Positions 16,593 to 26,993 are shown, counted from the stretch's first letter. The stretch is 64,000 bases of DNA from Sphingomonas sp. Root710 (GCF_001429065.1 NZ_LMIB01000015.1:24905-88904); one strand, 5' to 3'. A program made the numbers and translations. The notes: generated by a model from the letters alone, not told the origin.

Positions 16593-17315
16593 TTACTCCG
16601 TGATCGCCGCGGCTTCGGCCTCGGCGACAGTGGCCGAAGCACCGCCACGACCCAGCAGGTCGGCGATCTTCTTGCCACGGCGCTGCGACACCGACTTCGG
16701 CGACGTCTGGTCCGAAAGCGCCTCGAAGGTCGCCCGGATCATGTTGTAGGGGTTCGAGGTGCCGACCGACTTGGTGACGACGTCATGGACGCCGAGGCTC
16801 TCGAAGATCGCGCGCATCGGACCGCCGGCGATGATGCCGGTGCCCGGAGGCGCGGTGCGGACGGTCACGCGGCCAGCGCCGAAATGGCCCTTGCCGTCAT
16901 GGTGCAGCGTCCGGCCCTCGCGCAGCGGCACGCGGACCATCGCCTTCTTGGCGGCGGCGGTCGCCTTGGAGATCGCCTCCGGCACTTCGCGCGCCTTGCC
17001 ATGGCCAAAGCCCGCACGGCCCTTGCCGTCGCCCACGACGACCAGCGCCGCGAAGCCGAAGCGCTTGCCGCCCTTCACCGTCTTCGAGACGCGGTTGATG
17101 TGGACCAGCTTCTCGATCAGTTCCTCGCCCTGATCTTCGCCACCCTTGTTGCGGTCGTCGCGACGGCCGCGATTGCCGTCACGGCCTCCACGGCCGGGAC
17201 CACGATCATTGCCGCCACGGCCGCGGCCGCCACGGCCACGGCGCTCGCCCTGGCCTTCGGCACCGGGAATGACGTCGGCGGGAGCGCCCGCCTGGATTTC
17301 GGTTTCGTCAGCCAT
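16593..17315 (-). CDS. rpsE: 30S ribosomal protein S5 with a long RG-rich N-terminal extension
   Basis: 240 residues, about 70 more than E. coli S5. Residues 24-62 are an Arg/Gly/Asp-rich low-complexity segment with several RGG and RGR units; the conserved protein begins at about 64 with [21 protein letters not shown], followed by [15 protein letters not shown] and [22 protein letters not shown]5 lies at the mRNA entry channel and acts in decoding fidelity. The extension is in frame with no internal Shine-Dalgarno, so it is probably translated. Confidence 0.96.
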   Translation of the reverse strand: MADETEIQAGAPADVIPGAEGQGERRGRGGRGRGGNDRGPGRGGRDGNRGRRDDRNKGGEDQGEELIEKLVHINRVSKTVKGGKRFGFAALVVVGDGKGRAGFGHGKAREVPEAISKATAAAKKAMVRVPLREGRTLHHDGKGHFGAGRVTVRTAPPGTGIIAGGPMRAIFESLGVHDVVTKSVGTSNPYNMIRATFEALSDQTSPKSVSQRRGKKIADLLGRGGASATVAEAEAAAITE

Positions 17316-17672
17316 TTAGAACTCCAATCCGCCTTCGCGGGCAGCATCGGCCAGCGCCTTGACGCGGCCATGGAACAGGAAGCCGCCACGATCGAACACC
17401 ACCTTGGTGATGCCTGCCTTCTTGGCGCGCTCGGCCACCGCCTTGCCGACCGACGCCGCAGCGTCGGCGGTGGCGCCGGTCTGGCCCTTCAGATCCTTGT
17501 CCAGGGTCGAAGCCGCGGCGACCGTACGGCCGGCCTCGTCGTCGATGACCTGGGCATAGATGTGACGGCCCGAGCGATGGATCGACAGGCGCGGACGCAT
17601 GCCGCCCCGGGCGCGGAGCGCGGTACGAACGCGCCGGCGGCGGCGTTCGAAGAGAGAGAGACCCTTGGCCAT
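17316..17672 (-). CDS. rplR: 50S ribosomal protein L18
   Basis: 118 residues. Binds 5S rRNA together with L5 and L25. Motifs: [36 protein letters not shown] and the C-terminal [23 protein letters not shown]. The stop abuts the rpsE start, and the gene overlaps the rplF stop by one base, suggesting coupled translation. Confidence 0.97.
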   Translation of the reverse strand: MAKGLSLFERRRRRVRTALRARGGMRPRLSIHRSGRHIYAQVIDDEAGRTVAAASTLDKDLKGQTGATADAAASVGKAVAERAKKAGITKVVFDRGGFLFHGRVKALADAAREGGLEF

Positions 17673-18205
17673 TACTTCTTCTTCCCTTCCTTACGGAAGA
17701 TATACTCGCCGGCGTACTTGATGCCCTTGCCCTTATAGGGCTCCGGCTTGCGCCAACGGCGGATTTCGGCGGCGACCTGGCCGACCTGCTGCTTGTCGAT
17801 GCCCGAGATCTGGACCGTGGTCTGATCCGGCGTCGCGATCGTGATCCCCTCGGGGATCGCGAAGTCGACGTCGTGGCTGTAGCCGAGCTGCAGCTTCAGA
17901 TTCTTGCCCTGGACGTTGGCGCGGTAGCCGACGCCGGTGATCTGGAGGGTCTTGGTGTAGCCCTCTGTGACCCCGGTGATCAGGTTCTGCACTAGTGTGC
18001 GCTGCATGCCCCAGAAGGAGCGCGCGCGCTTCGTCTCGTTGACCGGCTGGACCGAGATCGAACCGTCTTCGACAGCGTAGCTGACCTCGTCAGCCAGGCT
18101 CAGCGTCAGCGTGCCCTTCGGACCCTTGACCGAAAGCGTCTTGCCTTCGATCGCGGCGGTGACGCCTGCGGGAACCGGGACCGGCTTCTTACCAATGCGG
18201 CTCAT
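17672..18205 (-). CDS. rplF: 50S ribosomal protein L6
   Basis: 177 residues. N-terminus [21 protein letters not shown] and the signature [23 protein letters not shown] close to the C-terminus. Binds helix 97 near the factor-binding region. Overlaps rpsH and rplR by one base each. Confidence 0.97.
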   Translation of the reverse strand: MSRIGKKPVPVPAGVTAAIEGKTLSVKGPKGTLTLSLADEVSYAVEDGSISVQPVNETKRARSFWGMQRTLVQNLITGVTEGYTKTLQITGVGYRANVQGKNLKLQLGYSHDVDFAIPEGITIATPDQTTVQISGIDKQQVGQVAAEIRRWRKPEPYKGKGIKYAGEYIFRKEGKKK

Positions 18206-18600
18206 CAGAAGACCTCCGCGAGAACCTCGCCGCCGACATTCTGTTCGCGCGCTTCCGCGTCGGACAGAACGCCCTTGGGCGTCGAGACGATGGTGATGCC
18301 CAGGCCGTTGCGGACGCGCGGGAGTTCCTTCGAACCCGAATAGACGCGGCGGCCAGGCTTGGAGACGCGGGCGACGTGCTGGATAGCAGGCTGCCCTTCG
18401 AAATATTTCAGCTCGATGCGCAGGCCGTTGTGGCCGGCGAGGTCTTCCTCGCTATAGCCACGGATATAGCCTTCGCGCTGAAGCACGTCGAGAACGCGGG
18501 CGCGCAGCTTGGACGCGGGCGAAAGCACGCTGTCCTTGCGGGCGCGCTGCCCGTTGCGGATGCGGGTGAGCAGATCACCCAAAGGATCGGTCAGAGCCAT
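18205..18600 (-). CDS. rpsH: 30S ribosomal protein S8
   Basis: 131 residues. [19 protein letters not shown] at the start, and the C-terminal signature [39 protein letters not shown]. In E. coli S8 represses its own operon; no equivalent leader was identified here. Confidence 0.97.
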   Translation of the reverse strand: MALTDPLGDLLTRIRNGQRARKDSVLSPASKLRARVLDVLQREGYIRGYSEEDLAGHNGLRIELKYFEGQPAIQHVARVSKPGRRVYSGSKELPRVRNGLGITIVSTPKGVLSDAEAREQNVGGEVLAEVF

Positions 18601-18612
18601 TTCTTCGGTTCC

Positions 18613-18918
18613 TTACCAGCTCGACTTCGTGACGCCGGGGATCAGGCCCTTGTTGGCCAGATCACGGAGCTGCACACGGCAAAGCCGGAACTTGCGATAA
18701 TAAGCGCGGGGACGGCCCGTCACTTCGCAACGGTTGCGCACGCGGGTCGGATTCGCATTGCGCGGAATCTCGGCCAGCTTGAGACGAGCGATCAGCCGCT
18801 CGGTCTCGTCCTTGCTCTCATCGTCGGCAACCGCCTTCAGACGCGCATATTTGCCCGCATAAGCCTTGACCAGCTTCTTGCGACGCTCGTTCTTGTTGAT
18901 CGAACTCAGTTTCGCCAT
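18613..18918 (-). CDS. rpsN: 30S ribosomal protein S14 (long, zinc-independent form)
   Basis: 101 residues, the proteobacterial C-minus form: the pairs of cysteines of the short zinc form are absent, leaving [26 protein letters not shown]. Between rplE and rpsH in canonical spc order. Confidence 0.96.
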   Translation of the reverse strand: MAKLSSINKNERRKKLVKAYAGKYARLKAVADDESKDETERLIARLKLAEIPRNANPTRVRNRCEVTGRPRAYYRKFRLCRVQLRDLANKGLIPGVTKSSW

Positions 18919-18950
18919 GACTTAAGTTCTTCCTTCTCTAAGCAGACCGC

Positions 18951-19532
18951 TTACGCGGCCTGCTTCTGATCCTGATTTTCCGCCGGGAAGGGGAAGCCGA
19001 AAAGACGCAGCAGCTCGCGCGCTTCGTCGTCGGTCTTCGCCGTCGTGGCGATGATGACATCCATGCCGCGGATCTTGTCCACCGAGTCATAGCTAATTTC
19101 CGGGAAGATCAGCTGTTCCTTCAGGCCGGTGGCATAGTTGCCGCGGCCGTCGAACGACTTGGGGTTGAGACCACGGAAGTCGCGAACGCGGGGAAGCGCG
19201 ATCGTGACGAACCGGTCGAGGAATTCGTACATGCGCTCGCGGCGGAGGGTGACCTTCGCGCCGATCGGCATGCCTTCACGCAGCTTGAACTGCGCGATCG
19301 ACTTCTTCGCCTTGGTGATCACGGCCTTCTGGCCAGCGATCTTCGTCATTTCCTGCGCGGCCTGTTCGACCTTCTTCTTGTCCTGGGTCGCCTCACCGAC
19401 GCCCATGTTCAGGACGATTTTGGTGACCTTGGGGACTTCCATCGCGTTCTTGTAGCCGAACTTCTCGGTCATCGCCTTGACGATGACGTCGTCGTACAGC
19501 TTCTTCGCGCGGGGCGTATAAGCATCAGCCAT
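18951..19532 (-). CDS. rplE: 50S ribosomal protein L5
   Basis: 193 residues from ATG 19532 ([21 protein letters not shown]). A longer frame exists upstream but runs antisense to nothing conserved and overlaps rplX heavily. Signature: [29 protein letters not shown]. Binds 5S rRNA and contacts S13. Overlaps the rplX end by 8 nt (ATGGCTGA). Confidence 0.96.
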   Translation of the reverse strand: MADAYTPRAKKLYDDVIVKAMTEKFGYKNAMEVPKVTKIVLNMGVGEATQDKKKVEQAAQEMTKIAGQKAVITKAKKSIAQFKLREGMPIGAKVTLRRERMYEFLDRFVTIALPRVRDFRGLNPKSFDGRGNYATGLKEQLIFPEISYDSVDKIRGMDVIIATTAKTDDEARELLRLFGFPFPAENQDQKQAA

Positions 19533-19842
19533 TGATCGTCTCCCCGGTCTTGACCGCGACGCGGACCTTCTTGCCGTCCTTGACGTCGAAGCGGACGCGC
19601 GAGGCCTTGCCGTCGGCAGTCGCGATCGCGACCTTCGAGACATGCAGCGGTGCTTCGACGCGCTCGAGGCCACCCTGGGGGTTGGCCTGGCTCGGCTTGC
19701 GATGGCGGGTCGAGACGTTGACGCCCGACACGATCACCTTGGCGTCCTTCGGAAAGGACTTGGTGACTTCGCCGGTCTTGCCCTTGTCCTTGCCGGACAG
19801 GACGACGACGCGGTCACCCTTCTTGATCTTCAGCGCGGACAT
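19525..19842 (-). CDS. rplX: 50S ribosomal protein L24
   Basis: 105 residues. KOW motif at the start ([25 protein letters not shown]), then [20 protein letters not shown]. An assembly initiator of the large subunit. Shares one base with rplN and 8 nt with rplE. Confidence 0.97.
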   Translation of the reverse strand: MSALKIKKGDRVVVLSGKDKGKTGEVTKSFPKDAKVIVSGVNVSTRHRKPSQANPQGGLERVEAPLHVSKVAIATADGKASRVRFDVKDGKKVRVAVKTGETING

Positions 19843-20213
19843 TACAGCACCTCAGGCGCGAGCGAGATGATCTTCATGTGGTTCTTGGCGCGGAGCTCGC
19901 GGACGACCGGGCCGAAGATGCGGGTGCCGATCGGCTCGCCGCTGTTCTTGTTGATCAGGACGGCGGCGTTGCCATCGAACCGGATCGTCGAACCGTCGGG
20001 ACGATGGATGTCCTTGGCGGTGCGGACGATGACCGCGCGATGCACGTCACCCTTCTTGACCTTGCCGCGCGGAGCCGCTTCCTTGATCGAGACGACGATG
20101 ACGTCGCCCACGGTCGCGAAACGGCGCTTGGAACCGCCCAGCACCTTGATGCACTGCACCCTCTTCGCGCCGCTGTTGTCAGCGACATCGAGGTTCGTCT
20201 GCATCTGGATCAT
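19842..20213 (-). CDS. rplN: 50S ribosomal protein L14
   Basis: 123 residues. Start [31 protein letters not shown] and end [19 protein letters not shown] are typical. At the subunit interface, where RsfS binds. Nineteen nt downstream of rpsQ. Confidence 0.97.
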
Positions 20214-20232
20214 TGTTCAGACCCTTCCGTAA

Positions 20233-20493
20233 TCAGGCGTGGTTCGGCGTCGCGTGGGTATCAACCCGCTCGATCACCTTCCACGACTTCAGCTTCGAAA
20301 TCGGCGCGGTCTCTTCGATGCGCACCGTCTCACCCTCGCGATACTGGTTGGTCTCGTCGTGGGCGTGATACTTCTTCGACCGCTTGATGATCTTGCCGTA
20401 CAGCGCGTGCTTCACGCGACGTTCGACTTTCACCACGACAGTCTTGTCGGTCTTGTCGGAGACCACCGTTCCGGTCAGCACGCGCTTCGGCAT
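20233..20493 (-). CDS. rpsQ: 30S ribosomal protein S17
   Basis: 86 residues. [34 protein letters not shown] and [22 protein letters not shown] are the OB-fold signature of S17, an early binder of 16S helix 11. Twelve nt after rpmC. Confidence 0.97.
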   Translation of the reverse strand: MPKRVLTGTVVSDKTDKTVVVKVERRVKHALYGKIIKRSKKYHAHDETNQYREGETVRIEETAPISKLKSWKVIERVDTHATPNHA

Positions 20494-20505
20494 GGCTGGC
20501 GCTCC

Positions 20506-20709
20506 TTACTTCGCGGCCGCAGCGGAGCGCTGCGTCTGCAGGGTCTTGATCTGCGCGATGGTCCGGCGGACTTCACGCACGCGGCTGGGCTTCTCGAGCT
20601 GGTTGGTCGCAGCCTGGAAGCGCAGGTTGAACTGCTCGCGCTTCAGCTCGCCCAGTTCCTGGGAGAGCTGATCGTCGGTCTTGGCAGTGAGATCAGCGAT
20701 CTTGGCCAT
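20506..20709 (-). CDS. rpmC: 50S ribosomal protein L29
   Basis: 67 residues, two helices: [26 protein letters not shown] and the C-terminal [18 protein letters not shown]. At the polypeptide exit, close to trigger-factor binding. One nt separates it from the rplP stop. Confidence 0.97.
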   Translation of the reverse strand: MAKIADLTAKTDDQLSQELGELKREQFNLRFQAATNQLEKPSRVREVRRTIAQIKTLQTQRSAAAAK

Positions 20710-20710
20710 C

Positions 20711-21142
20711 TTATGCGTCCTCGTAGATGGACTCGCCGAAGCGGGCGACCACCTTGGTCTTGATCGGGAGCTTCTCCATCGCGCGCTCGAAAGCGACGCG
20801 GGCGAGCGGGCCGGGAACGCCGTCCAGCTCGAACAGGATGCGGCCGGGCTTGACGCGCGCCGCCCAGAACTCCGGCGAACCCTTACCCGAGCCCATGCGG
20901 ACTTCGGCGGGCTTCGACGAGACCGGAACGTCCGGGAACACGCGGATCCACAAACGCCCCTGGCGCTTGATGTGACGCGTGATCGCGCGGCGGGCCGCCT
21001 CGATCTGGCGCGCGGTGATCCGGTCCGGCTCGAGGGCCTTGAGGCCGAACGCGCCGAAGTTCAGCGTCGCGCCGCCGGGCGCGTTGCCATGGATGCGGCC
21101 CTTGTGGGCCTTGCGGTACTTAGTGCGCTTTGGTTGCAGCAT
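20711..21142 (-). CDS. rplP: 50S ribosomal protein L16
   Basis: 143 residues. [24 protein letters not shown], then [24 protein letters not shown] and [19 protein letters not shown]. Organises the A-site tRNA region of the large subunit. The 63-nt gap to rpsC holds a hairpin (see 21190-21210). Confidence 0.97.
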   Translation of the reverse strand: MLQPKRTKYRKAHKGRIHGNAPGGATLNFGAFGLKALEPDRITARQIEAARRAITRHIKRQGRLWIRVFPDVPVSSKPAEVRMGSGKGSPEFWAARVKPGRILFELDGVPGPLARVAFERAMEKLPIKTKVVARFGESIYEDA

Positions 21143-21189
21143 TTCTTATCGCCTTCTGACACCGATTGTCCGGTCGATCAGGCGACGCT

Positions 21190-21210
21190 GATAAGGGGAA
21201 ACCCCTTATC
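21190..21210 (-). other. Perfect hairpin spanning the rpsC stop codon
   Basis: Arms 21190-21198 and 21202-21210 (GATAAGGGG with CCCCTTATC) pair over 9 bp with a 3-nt loop. The rpsC TAA (21206-21208) lies in one arm. There is no U-run, so it is not a simple terminator. It could stabilise the 3' end of a processed rpsC message or reduce coupling to rplP. Confidence 0.5.
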
Positions 21211-21901
21211 GCGCCGGCCGGACCCCCGACGTCTGAGCTTCCATCATGAGCCGATCCTGGGCCATCGGATCGTGACCAAGGATTTCACCCTTGAAGATCC
21301 AGACCTTGATGCCGCACACGCCATAAGCGGTGTGGGCTTCGGCTTCGGCATAGTCGACATTGGCGCGCAGCGTGTGCAGCGGCACACGGCCTTCGCGATA
21401 CCATTCGGTCCGGGCGATCTCCGCGCCGCCAAGACGGCCGGCGCAGGTGATCCGGATACCCTCGGCGCCGAGACGCAGCGCCGACTGAACCGCGCGCTTC
21501 ATGGCGCGGCGGAAGGCGATGCGGCGCTCGAGCTGGTCGGCGACGCCCTGAGCCACGAGCTTGGAGTCAATCTCGGGCTTGCGGATTTCGACGATGTTCA
21601 GCGAGACTTCCGACGAGGTCATCTTGCCGAGTGCGCGGCGCAGCTTCTCGATGTCCGCGCCCTTCTTGCCGATGATGACACCGGGACGAGCGGCATAGAC
21701 CGAGATACGGCACAGCTTGGCGGGACGCTCGATCACGACCTTCGAGATCGCGGCCTGCGGGATCGCCTTCATGATGTGCTTGCGGATCTTGAGATCCTCG
21801 AGCAGCAGGCGGCCGTAGTCGGCGCCGTCGGCGTACCAGCGGCTGTCCCAGGTGCGGTTGATCTGCAACCGCATACCGATCGGGTTGGACTTCTGACCCA
21901 T
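21206..21901 (-). CDS. rpsC: 30S ribosomal protein S3
   Basis: 231 residues from ATG 21901 ([25 protein letters not shown]); an upstream in-frame extension lies inside rplV and is rejected. KH motif region [17 protein letters not shown] and C-terminal [26 protein letters not shown]. Forms the mRNA entry helicase with S4 and S5. One nt gap to rplV. Confidence 0.97.
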   Translation of the reverse strand: MGQKSNPIGMRLQINRTWDSRWYADGADYGRLLLEDLKIRKHIMKAIPQAAISKVVIERPAKLCRISVYAARPGVIIGKKGADIEKLRRALGKMTSSEVSLNIVEIRKPEIDSKLVAQGVADQLERRIAFRRAMKRAVQSALRLGAEGIRITCAGRLGGAEIARTEWYREGRVPLHTLRANVDYAEAEAHTAYGVCGIKVWIFKGEILGHDPMAQDRLMMEAQTSGVRPAR

Positions 21902-21902
21902 A

Positions 21903-22286
21903 TTATTCAGCCTCTTCCTGCTGCTCGCGCACGACGACACGGAGACGCGCGAACGGCTTGATGATGCGGGTCGACTTGCCGCGGCCGCGGGTTGCGAAGC
22001 GCTTCATGACGATCGACTTGCCGACCGAAGCTTCCTTCACGACGAGCGCGTCGACGTCGAGGTTATGATTGTTCTCGGCATTGGCGATCGCCGAAGCGAG
22101 CACCTTGCGAACGTCAACCGCCATCGCCTTCTTCGAGAAGGTGAGGATGTTGAGCGCGTCGCCGGCCTTCTTGTTGCGGATCAGCGCCGCGACAAGATTG
22201 AGCTTCTGCGGGCTGCCGCGAACGGTGGTGGCGACCGCAAGGGCCTCCTTGTCACCGACCTTGCGCGGGGATGCGGGCTTCGACAT
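21903..22286 (-). CDS. rplV: 50S ribosomal protein L22
   Basis: 127 residues. Recognised by [34 protein letters not shown] and the hook segment [23 protein letters not shown] that lines the exit tunnel. Start overlaps the rpsS stop by one base. Confidence 0.97.
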   Translation of the reverse strand: MSKPASPRKVGDKEALAVATTVRGSPQKLNLVAALIRNKKAGDALNILTFSKKAMAVDVRKVLASAIANAENNHNLDVDALVVKEASVGKSIVMKRFATRGRGKSTRIIKPFARLRVVVREQQEEAE

Positions 22287-22558
22287 CAGCGCTTACCCTT
22301 CTTGTCGGCGTGGCCGGGGAAGTAACGCGTCGGCGCGAACTCACCAAGCTTGTGGCCGACCATGTCCTCGTTGACCGAGACAGGGACGAACTTGCGGCCG
22401 TTGTAGACGTTGAACGTCAGACCAACGAACTGCGGCAAAATGGTCGAGCGACGCGACCAGGTCTTGATCGGAGCGCGCGCGCCACTGTCCTGAGCGCCTT
22501 CCGCCTTCCGGAGAAGGTGGAGATCGACGAACGGACCTTTCCAGACGGAACGGGCCAT
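22286..22558 (-). CDS. rpsS: 30S ribosomal protein S19
   Basis: 90 residues. [16 protein letters not shown] and the signature [40 protein letters not shown]. In the head beside S13. Three nt after rplB. Confidence 0.97.
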   Translation of the reverse strand: MARSVWKGPFVDLHLLRKAEGAQDSGARAPIKTWSRRSTILPQFVGLTFNVYNGRKFVPVSVNEDMVGHKLGEFAPTRYFPGHADKKGKR

Positions 22559-22561
22559 GGA

Positions 22562-23398
22562 TTACCTCTTCTTCTTCGCGTGGCGCGAACGGATGATGAA
22601 CTTGTCGGTCGACTTGTTGTGACGCGTGCGCGCACCCTTCGTCGGCTTGCCCCACGGCGTGACCGGATGACGGCCGCCCGAGGTCCGGCCTTCACCACCG
22701 CCATGGGGGTGGTCGACCGGGTTCTTGGCGACGCCGCGGGTCAGCGGACGCTTGCCCAGCCAGCGATTCCGGCCGGCCTTGGCAAGGTTCTGGTTGGCGT
22801 TGTCTGGGTTCGACACCGCACCGACCGTGCACATGCAATCCGAGCGGATGTAGCGCTGCTCGCCCGAGTTCAGGCGAACCATCACCATGCCCTTGTCGCG
22901 GCCGACGATCTGCACATAGGTGCCCGCCGCACGTGCGATCTGACCGCCCTTGCCGGGCTTCATCTCGACGTTGTGGACGATCGTGCCGACCGGAGCCTGG
23001 CCGATTTCCATCGCGTTGCCCGGCTTGGTGTCGGTCTTCTTGCCCGCGACGATGACGTCGCCGGCGGCCAGACGCTGCGGCGCGATGACATAAGCCAGTT
23101 CGCCGTCCTCATACTTCACCAGCGCGATGAAGGCCGAACGGTTCGGGTCATACTCTAGATGCTCGACGGTCGCGGGCTGATCCCACTTGCGACGCTTGAA
23201 GTCGATGATCCGGTACTTCTGCTTGTGGCCGCCCGCGATGCCACGCGCGGTCGCATGGCCCATATTGTTGCGGCCACCCGACTTGCGCTTGCCTTCGGTC
23301 AGCGCCTTGACAGGCTTGCCCTTGTGCAGTGCGGACTTGTCGACGAGGATCAGGCCGCGGCGGGCCGGGCTCGTCGGGTTATAATGCTTCAGCGCCAT
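22562..23398 (-). CDS. rplB: 50S ribosomal protein L2
   Basis: 278 residues. Near the peptidyl transferase centre. Signature [25 protein letters not shown], with the functionally important His in DHPHGG; N-terminus [16 protein letters not shown]. Four nt after rplW. Confidence 0.98.
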   Translation of the reverse strand: MALKHYNPTSPARRGLILVDKSALHKGKPVKALTEGKRKSGGRNNMGHATARGIAGGHKQKYRIIDFKRRKWDQPATVEHLEYDPNRSAFIALVKYEDGELAYVIAPQRLAAGDVIVAGKKTDTKPGNAMEIGQAPVGTIVHNVEMKPGKGGQIARAAGTYVQIVGRDKGMVMVRLNSGEQRYIRSDCMCTVGAVSNPDNANQNLAKAGRNRWLGKRPLTRGVAKNPVDHPHGGGEGRTSGGRHPVTPWGKPTKGARTRHNKSTDKFIIRSRHAKKKR

Positions 23399-23402
23399 GG
23401 CG

Positions 23403-23714
23403 TCAGATTCCCGTCGTAACGTCGATGGACTGGCCTTCGGCCAGCGTCACGATCGCCTTCTTCACGTCGGAGCGCTTGTAGGGCGTGCCCTTCCAGCGCT
23501 TCGTCTTGCCCTTGGCGACGATCGTGTTGACGCCCGTCACCTTGACGTTGAACAGGGCCTCGACCGCAGCCTTGATCTCCGGCTTGCTGGCATCGCCGGC
23601 AACCTGGAAAACAACGGCGTTATGCTCGGAGAGCAGCGTCGTCTTTTCGGTGATGTGGGGCTTGAGCACCACGTCATAGTGGCGGTTGTCCACCACGGCT
23701 TCCTTCTTAGCCAT
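23403..23714 (-). CDS. rplW: 50S ribosomal protein L23
   Basis: 103 residues. Exit-site dock for trigger factor and [31 protein letters not shown] and [25 protein letters not shown]. The start overlaps the rplD end by 8 nt. Confidence 0.97.
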   Translation of the reverse strand: MAKKEAVVDNRHYDVVLKPHITEKTTLLSEHNAVVFQVAGDASKPEIKAAVEALFNVKVTGVNTIVAKGKTKRWKGTPYKRSDVKKAIVTLAEGQSIDVTTGI

Positions 23715-24333
23715 TGAAGCGCGCCTCCAGCTTCTCGACCGCGGCGCGCGTCAGCACCAGCGTTTCATGCTTCAGGATGTCATAGACGTTCGCGCCGACG
23801 GCGGGCATCACGTTGAGCTTCGGAATGTTCGAAGACGCCAGCGCGAAACCGTTGTCGACCATGTCGCCATCGATCACCAGGGTGGTGTTGCCGAAGCCCA
23901 GCTTGCCGATCTGCGAGAGCAGCGCCTTGGTCTTCGCTTCCTTGACGGTCAGCGTGTCGAGCACGACGAGCTTACCGTCCTTCGCCTTCGACGAAAGCGC
24001 CATCTTCAGGCCGAGCGCGCGAACCTTCTTGTTCAGCGACGGATTGAAGTCGCGGACGCGGGGGCCATGGGCCTTACCGCCGCCGATGAAGTTGGGAGCG
24101 CGGCGATCGCCGTGACGCGCCGTACCGCCGCCCTTCTGACGGCCGAACTTCTTGCCGGTGCGGGCGACATCCGAACGCTCACGGGCACCGCGGGCAGTGC
24201 CGCGACGCTTTTCGAGCTGCCAGGTGACGACGCGGTGCAGGATATCGGCGCGCGGCTCAACGGCGAAGATCTCGTCGTTGAGTTCGATGTCGCCCGATGC
24301 CTTGGCGTCGAGGGTCTGAACCTTGACCTTCAT
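23707..24333 (-). CDS. rplD: 50S ribosomal protein L4
   Basis: 208 residues. Central [34 protein letters not shown] is the tunnel loop. In E. coli L4 also represses the S10 operon via its leader, which makes the structured spacer before rplC of interest. Two nt after rplC. Confidence 0.97.
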   Translation of the reverse strand: MKVKVQTLDAKASGDIELNDEIFAVEPRADILHRVVTWQLEKRRGTARGARERSDVARTGKKFGRQKGGGTARHGDRRAPNFIGGGKAHGPRVRDFNPSLNKKVRALGLKMALSSKAKDGKLVVLDTLTVKEAKTKALLSQIGKLGFGNTTLVIDGDMVDNGFALASSNIPKLNVMPAVGANVYDILKHETLVLTRAAVEKLEARFNG

Positions 24334-24335
24334 GA

Positions 24336-25091
24336 TCAGCCCTCCTGGCCTTCGGTGGCCTCGGGAGCCGCGGTCTCTTCCGCAGGCGTCTCGGCAGGCG
24401 CATTGTTGCTGTTGGCCACCGACTTCAGGCCGGCCGGGAACGGCGCATCCTTGGGAGCGGCGATCTTGACCGAGTCCTTGACGAGCAGCCAGCCGCCCTT
24501 CGAGCCCGGGACCGAGCCCTTGACGAAGAGAAGGCCGCGCTCGACGTCGGTCTGCACGATCTCGAGGTTCTGCTGGGTGCGGTTCTTGTCACCCATGTGG
24601 CCGGCCATCTTCTTGTTCTTGAAGACCTTGCCCGGATCCTGGCGCTGACCGGTCGAACCGAGCGAGCGGTGCGAGACCGAGACACCGTGGGTGGCGCGCA
24701 GACCGCCGAAGCCCCAGCGCTTCATACCGCCCTGAAAGCCCTTACCCTGGGTGCTGCCCTGGATGTCGACATACTGGCCCGCGACATAATGGTCGGCAGA
24801 GATTTCCGCGCCCACGTCGAGCAGGCCGTCTTCCGACACGCGGAACTCGGCGAGGATAGCCTTGGGCTCCACTTCGGCCTTGCCGAAATGACCGCGCTCC
24901 GGCTTGGTGAGATTCTTCGGCTTGGCCGAGCCGGCGCCGAGCTGCACCGCGACATAGCCGTCACGGTCCTGCTCGCGGCGAGCCACGACCTGTACATTTT
25001 CCAGCGCCAGAACGGTAACCGGCACGTGCCGGCCATCATCCTGGAACAGGCGGGTCATGCCCATCTTCTTAGCGATCACGCCAGTGCGCAT
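24336..25091 (-). CDS. rplC: 50S ribosomal protein L3 with an acidic/Ala C-terminal tail
   Basis: 251 residues from ATG 25091 ([20 protein letters not shown]); upstream in-frame codons run into a terminator hairpin and are rejected. Signature [33 protein letters not shown]. The final 25 or so residues are Ala/Glu/Pro-rich and probably disordered. First gene after the terminator-bearing spacer that follows rpsJ. Confidence 0.97.
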   Translation of the reverse strand: MRTGVIAKKMGMTRLFQDDGRHVPVTVLALENVQVVARREQDRDGYVAVQLGAGSAKPKNLTKPERGHFGKAEVEPKAILAEFRVSEDGLLDVGAEISADHYVAGQYVDIQGSTQGKGFQGGMKRWGFGGLRATHGVSVSHRSLGSTGQRQDPGKVFKNKKMAGHMGDKNRTQQNLEIVQTDVERGLLFVKGSVPGSKGGWLLVKDSVKIAAPKDAPFPAGLKSVANSNNAPAETPAEETAAPEATEGQEG

Positions 25092-25347
25092 GATCTGTTC
25101 CTTCCCAACAGAGGCTCGCGTTAGCGGCGAGCGTGCCAACGAAAAAAGCTTCGGCATCAACCGAAGCTTCCAGCCCAAATGCGATTAGCCCCCGCCCGGG
25201 CTCGGTTTTTTCGCATTACTGCGAAAAGGCGGGGACCAGGGCACCGGCTAGGCCGGTCGGTATCCCTATCCTTCCCGTCATCCCTCGATCCAAATGGAGA
25301 GAAATGACGAGCGCGGGACCGATTCGATCCCGCGCGGAGCCGGCCTC
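25092..25347 (-). promoter_or_regulatory. Structured spacer between rpsJ and rplC
   Basis: 256 nt inside what is usually a tight operon. On the minus strand, in order: an 8-bp hairpin (25311-25318 with 25328-25335), a nested structure (GGGCGGGG-type arms at about 25195 and 25232 enclosing TTTTCGCA/TGCGAAAA arms at about 25207-25227), and an intrinsic terminator (25142-25169). No convincing -35/-10 pair was found by eye. It may be an attenuator for the L3 to L15 genes or an end of transcript followed by an undetected promoter. Confidence 0.5.
25142..25169 (-). terminator. Intrinsic terminator (or attenuator) between rpsJ and rplC
   Basis: A perfect 9-bp stem (25146-25154 with 25161-25169, 6-nt loop) runs directly into six U on the minus strand. 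It lies 51 nt upstream of the rplC ATG, so any rpsJ transcript must pass it to reach the S10-spc genes. Confidence 0.8.
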
Positions 25348-25659
25348 TTAGGCCAGTTTGATCTCGACATCAACACCCGCGGCGAGATCGAGCTTCATGA
25401 GAGCGTCGACGGTCTGCGGGGTGGGCTGCACGATGTCCAGCAGCCGCTTGTAGGTGCGCACCTCGAACTGCTCGCGCGACTTCTTGTCGATATGCGGACC
25501 GCGGTTCACGGTGAACTTCTCGATGCGAGTGGGCAGCGGGATCGGACCACGGATGAGCGCGCCGGTACGGCGGGCGGTGTCAGCAATGTCGCCAGTGGCC
25601 TGATCGAGCACGCGATGATCAAAAGCCTTGAGGCGAATACGAATATTCTGCGTTTCCAT
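25348..25659 (-). CDS. rpsJ: 30S ribosomal protein S10
   Basis: 103 residues. [25 protein letters not shown] and [36 protein letters not shown]. Besides decoding, S10 partners NusB in antitermination. It stands between two terminators (25753-25792 upstream, 25142-25169 downstream), so it may be made from a largely monocistronic message. Confidence 0.97.
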   Translation of the reverse strand: METQNIRIRLKAFDHRVLDQATGDIADTARRTGALIRGPIPLPTRIEKFTVNRGPHIDKKSREQFEVRTYKRLLDIVQPTPQTVDALMKLDLAAGVDVEIKLA

Positions 25660-25752
25660 GTCCTACACCGATGCGAAAGAGCCGCGCCTTGCCAAAGATA
25701 AGGCGACCCGGCGGGCCGCCCTCACCTCCGGCGGAGGCAAAAAATATCAATC

Positions 25753-25792
25753 AAAAAGCACACCGCCCGACTCCCGGAGGAGCCGAGCGGTG
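25753..25792 (-). terminator. Strong intrinsic terminator after tuf
   Basis: A 14-bp stem with G-U pairs (25761-25774 with 25779-25792, 4-nt loop) followed on the minus strand by GCTTTTTG. It begins 11 nt past the tuf stop and leaves about 90 nt before rpsJ for a leader. Confidence 0.8.
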
Positions 25793-25802
25793 CCGCCCTA
25801 TA

Positions 25803-26993
25803 TTACTTCGAGATCGCGCTGACAACCCCGGCGCCGACGGTGCGGCCACCTTCACGGATCGAGAAGCGCAGGCCCTCTTCCATGGCGATCGGGGCAATGA
25901 GCTTGACGCCGAGCTGAACGTTGTCGCCGGGCATGACCATCTCGGTGCCCGCGGGCAGCTCGACGGTGCCGGTCACGTCGGTCGTACGGAAGTAGAACTG
26001 CGGACGATAGTTCGCAAAGAACGGCGTGTGACGGCCACCCTCTTCCTTCGACAGAACATAGACTTCCGACGAGAAGTCGGTGTGCGGCTTGATCGAGCCC
26101 GGCTTGCAGAGAACCTGACCACGCTCGACCTCTTCACGGCCGACGCCGCGGATCAGCGCGCCGATGTTGTCGCCGGCCTGGCCCTGGTCGAGCAGCTTGC
26201 GGAACATTTCGACGCCGGTCACGACGGTCTTGCGGGTGTCCTTGATGCCGACGATCTCGACTTCTTCGCCAACCTTGACGACGCCGGTCTCGACGCGGCC
26301 GGTGACGACGGTGCCGCGGCCCGAGATCGAGAACACGTCTTCGATCGGCATCAGGAACGGCTTGTCGAGCGGACGCTCGGGCTGCGGGATATATTCGTCG
26401 ACAGCGGCCATCAGCTTGAGGACGGCGTTCTTGCCGATCTCGTCGTTGCTGCCGTCGAGGGCCTTGACCGCCGAACCCTGGATGACGGGGATGTCATCGC
26501 CCGGGAAGTCATAAGACGAGAGCAGCTCGCGGATTTCCAGCTCGACGAGCTCGAGGATCTCGGCGTCATCGACCAGGTCGACCTTGTTCATGAACACGAC
26601 CAGGGCGGGAACGCCGACCTGACGGGCGAGCAGGATGTGCTCGCGGGTCTGCGGCATCGGGCCGTCGGTGGCCGAGACGACCAGGATGCCGCCGTCCATC
26701 TGCGCGGCGCCGGTGATCATGTTCTTCACATAGTCGGCGTGGCCCGGGCAATCGACGTGCGCATAGTGGCGCTTGTCGGTCTCATACTCGACGTGCGCGG
26801 TCGAGATGGTGATGCCGCGCTCGCGCTCTTCGGGAGCCTTGTCGATGTTCGCATAGTCGACGAAGGTCGCGCCGCCGGTCTCGGCCAGCACCTTGGTGAT
26901 GGCAGCCGTGAGCGACGTCTTGCCGTGGTCGACGTGTCCGATGGTGCCGATGTTGCAGTGCGGCTTGGTCCGCTCAAACTTAGCCTTAGCCAT
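25803..26993 (-). CDS. tuf: Elongation factor Tu
   Basis: 396 residues. Delivers aminoacyl-tRNA to the ribosome. GTPase motifs [11 protein letters not shown] (G1), RGITIS (G2), [12 protein letters not shown] (G3), NKVD (G4), then domains II and III ending in [12 protein letters not shown]. Ends with a strong terminator, so it closes the str operon. Many alphaproteobacteria carry a second tuf elsewhere; this cannot be tested here. Confidence 0.98.
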   Translation of the reverse strand: MAKAKFERTKPHCNIGTIGHVDHGKTSLTAAITKVLAETGGATFVDYANIDKAPEERERGITISTAHVEYETDKRHYAHVDCPGHADYVKNMITGAAQMDGGILVVSATDGPMPQTREHILLARQVGVPALVVFMNKVDLVDDAEILELVELEIRELLSSYDFPGDDIPVIQGSAVKALDGSNDEIGKNAVLKLMAAVDEYIPQPERPLDKPFLMPIEDVFSISGRGTVVTGRVETGVVKVGEEVEIVGIKDTRKTVVTGVEMFRKLLDQGQAGDNIGALIRGVGREEVERGQVLCKPGSIKPHTDFSSEVYVLSKEEGGRHTPFFANYRPQFYFRTTDVTGTVELPAGTEMVMPGDNVQLGVKLIAPIAMEEGLRFSIREGGRTVGAGVVSAISK

